A stretch of DNA of 8,798 nucleotides, taken from an uncultured Treponema sp. GTDB lineage: Bacteria; Spirochaetota; Spirochaetia; Treponematales; Treponemataceae. The position numbers and the translations under genes were made by a program. The stretch covers positions 1-8,798 of the forward strand of contig CAKZZK010000165.1 in the NCBI GenBank assembly GCA_937885235.1, written 5' to 3'. Positions 7,708 through 8,798 of the stretch are shown here, in pieces. The notes under the pieces were generated by a model, which did no database searches, was not told the DNA's origin, and saw only the letters and a list, made by a program, of their open reading frames with translations. Within the stretch, counting starts at the first letter, position 1. Each line of letters starts with the position of its first letter.

Positions 7708-7924
7708 AGCGAGCAGTCATTGTATTTATCATAGGCAGTCTGCAAGCTTGCCTGTGTCTTTATTAGGAAATGCGGATGAGCATAATCCTTCTTTAAGCGA
7801 GGATGAACTTAAAGATGCCGCAGAAGGCATAGGAGAATAGTGTGGCAATTCCTATTACACGCATAATTTATCTGTTAGGCGATGGTTTGGGAATGGAGTT
7901 CGTAACACCTCCCTTTTTATATGA
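7694..7924 (+). pseudogene. Possible remnant of a peptide precursor with a double-glycine-like leader
   Basis: An in-frame ATG at 7694, overlapping the last 14 bases of the MATE gene, opens a 48-codon frame ending at TAG 7838-7840. Its tail reads LSEDELKDAAEG-IGE, which aligns without gaps to the leader ending LSDEELEAVAGG typical of Nif11-type and other double-glycine peptide precursors, except that GG is EG. After the TAG the same frame stays open for 27 codons (7841-7921), rich in Gly, Asn, Tyr and Trp and starting CGNSYYTHN, then stops at TGA 7922-7924. No ribosome binding site is evident for the ATG, and the expected GG is missing. It could be a decayed precursor or coincidence in noncoding DNA. 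Confidence 0.2.
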
Positions 7925-8011
7925 TACTGCAAAAAAGAAAGAAAAACAAGCGCTTTATTAAAATATTCTGTACAGGTATTTGATTTGGCACACTGTCTAG
8001 TAAGTCTTTCA
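7708..8011. other. AT-rich intergenic region with only small, unconfirmed frames
   Basis: These 304 bases separate the convergent MATE and ANL genes and hold no gene I can name. They contain the leader-like + frame, a weak hairpin AGGCA/TGCCT (7733-7737 with 7749-7753, no strong T-run), an orphan - strand Shine-Dalgarno-like GGGAGGTG (plus-strand positions 7906-7913), a palindrome CTGTACAG (7968-7975), and a spaced inverted repeat TGATTTG/CAAATCA (7981-7987 with 8013-8019). No RNA gene or insertion sequence end was recognised. Confidence 0.6.
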
Positions 8012-8012
8012 T
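7917..8012 (-). CDS. Short frame translationally coupled to the ANL gene (TGATG); truncated gene or chance
   Basis: The ANL stop TGA overlaps an ATG by one base (TGATG), the classic coupling arrangement. The frame encodes 31 residues, starting MKDLLDSVPNQIP and ending in a hydrophobic RLFFFLFCSII tail encoded by a pyrimidine-rich run, then TAA. I do not recognise it. It may be the start of the next operon gene, broken by deletion or frameshift, or a chance frame. The ANL stop itself supplies the ATG, so coupling geometry alone is weak evidence. Confidence 0.2.
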   Translation of the reverse strand: MKDLLDSVPNQIPVQNILIKRLFFFLFCSII

Positions 8013-8782
8013 CAAATCACAGCGATATTCCTATAATACCTTCGATTTACCTTACCATTGTAAGTCCGCTCTATTTTATCCACTGCCGCAAAAATATGGG
8101 GAACCTTGTAGCTTTCCAGCCTTGCTTTCAGGGATTCAACAAGAGCACGCTTGTCAAGCTCCCCGCCGCCATGTACCACGACCAGCAATTTCAACGCTTT
8201 ACCCGTTATGCAGTCATCAACGGGAACACAGACACAATCATCAATGCTGGCAAAACCTAACGCGGCAGACTCAACCTCCTCGGGCGACACCTTTAGCCCA
8301 CCCACGTTGATGACATCCCCTTTGCGCCCCAAAACATACACAAAACCATCCTTGTCAATATAGCCAATATCATTTGTATATACAATGCCGCCATCAAGCA
8401 CTTTTCTCGTCAATATGGGGTCACCAACATAGCCTGTCATGGCCGTCTCTCCCGCGCAAGCTATCAATCCCGGATTCGCTTTTGACGCACTGACAAGGCG
8501 ATGCCCCTCATCTACAATCATAACATTCTGTCCCGGAAGAACCTTTCCAACACATCCCGCCTTTCCTGAATAGCGGCTGTAATCATACATGCAGACAGAT
8601 GCAATCTCTGACGACCCGTAATTATTATATAGTCGGGTACCCGGTAAAAGCCTTGCAAGTCTTTCCTTGTCAGGCTCAGGCAGTGGGGCTGTACCTGATT
8701 CTATGAAATCAATTCTTCCTGCATATTCACCAATTTTATCCTGTGTAAATTGAAAAATCATCCTGATTGCCGAAGGCGGCAA
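8012..8782 (-). CDS. Adenylate-forming (ANL superfamily) acyl/aryl-CoA ligase or AMP-ligase, C-terminal part
   Basis: ANL enzymes activate a carboxylic acid with ATP to an acyl-AMP, then pass it to CoA, a carrier protein or another acceptor. About 256 residues are present, the C-terminal half of a usual 500-residue enzyme. Recognisable in order are PPSAIRMI (2-9), FIESGTAPLP, the A5 motif LYNNYGSSE (51-59), YTNDIGYIDKDG (135-146, the TGD motif with Asn for Gly), GRKGDVINVGGLKVSPEEVE (152-171) after the hinge, and the A10 motif YNGKVNRR with the catalytic Lys (244). The SGTTGxPK ATP-binding loop and upstream part are missing. The frame's first codon is TTG at 8782, directly preceded by TGA, inside a hairpin at the window edge, so this is not a natural start. 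The substrate is unknown. Codon use looks more AT-rich than carB or leuS. Its stop overlaps the start of a short frame. Confidence 0.85.
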   Translation of the reverse strand: MPPSAIRMIFQFTQDKIGEYAGRIDFIESGTAPLPEPDKERLARLLPGTRLYNNYGSSEIASVCMYDYSRYSGKAGCVGKVLPGQNVMIVDEGHRLVSASKANPGLIACAGETAMTGYVGDPILTRKVLDGGIVYTNDIGYIDKDGFVYVLGRKGDVINVGGLKVSPEEVESAALGFASIDDCVCVPVDDCITGKALKLLVVVHGGGELDKRALVESLKARLESYKVPHIFAAVDKIERTYNGKVNRRYYRNIAVI

Positions 8783-8786
8783 TCAG
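8763..8786. repeat. Perfect 10-bp inverted repeat at the window edge
   Basis: CTGATTGCCG (8763-8772) and CGGCAATCAG (8777-8786) are exact inverted copies around AAGG. The inner copy belongs to the ANL reading frame (Ser-Ala-Ile-Arg); the outer copy introduces a stop codon in that frame three codons before PPSAIR. A fold-back artefact at a fragment end or a genuine hairpin could both explain it. Confidence 0.8.
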
Positions 8787-8788
8787 TA

Positions 8789-8798
8789 CCCCCCCCCC
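8789..8798. repeat. Run of ten C at the window end
   Basis: The last ten bases are all C (G on the coding strand of the ANL gene), immediately after GTA and the edge hairpin. Homopolymers of this length either are assembly or cloning ends or, in some bacteria, phase-variable tracts. The in-frame TGA between the tract and the ANL frame argues against simple slippage control of that gene. Confidence 0.7.

Noticed and set aside
7733..7753. Terminator of the MATE gene
   Set aside because: The stem is only 5 bp (AGGCA/TGCCT) with an 11-nt loop and no proper T-run after it.
1..8798. CRISPR array, tRNA, rRNA, insertion sequence or attachment site
   Set aside because: No regularly spaced repeats, tRNA-like cloverleaf, transposase gene or flanking duplications were seen.

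Overview
The window looks like ordinary bacterial chromosome: two housekeeping genes, a transporter, and an AT-richer, partly broken accessory region cut off by the right edge. The protein style of CarB and LeuS (a LeuRS with both cysteine zinc knuckles, and a CarB of the type seen in spirochaetes and some Firmicutes) suggests a host-associated spirochaete such as Treponema, or a Firmicute. That is an impression from the sequences and was not tested. Core genes are moderately GC-rich; intergenic DNA and the right-hand 1 kb are more AT-rich.

Layout. Bases 1-203 are a leader with a good sigma-70-type promoter and a perfect 14-bp hairpin plus T-run just before the carB ribosome binding site, which looks like an attenuator. 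carB (204-3452, +) encodes the large subunit of carbamoyl-phosphate synthetase. It converges on leuS (3522-6194, -), leucyl-tRNA synthetase, and the two share a bidirectional terminator at 3474-3506. leuS has an extended -10 promoter and no T-box-sized leader. A 166-bp divergent spacer with a small inverted repeat leads to a MATE-family efflux transporter (6361-7707, +). Bases 7708-8011 hold no confident gene, but contain a short frame resembling a double-glycine peptide leader and a frame start coupled by TGATG to the last gene. That last gene (8012 to the window edge, -) is the C-terminal half of an adenylate-forming (ANL) enzyme. Its reading frame breaks within a few codons of the edge, inside a perfect 10-bp hairpin next to a run of ten C.

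How the genes relate. carB supplies carbamoyl phosphate for pyrimidines and arginine; no carA is visible next to it. leuS is an independent single-gene unit. The MATE gene and the ANL gene point at each other and are probably separate units. A small-molecule or peptide export/biosynthesis locus around 7700-8798 is possible but speculative. I found no convincing undescribed system; the points most worth checking are the carB attenuator, the leader-like frame at 7694-7924, and the right-hand edge.
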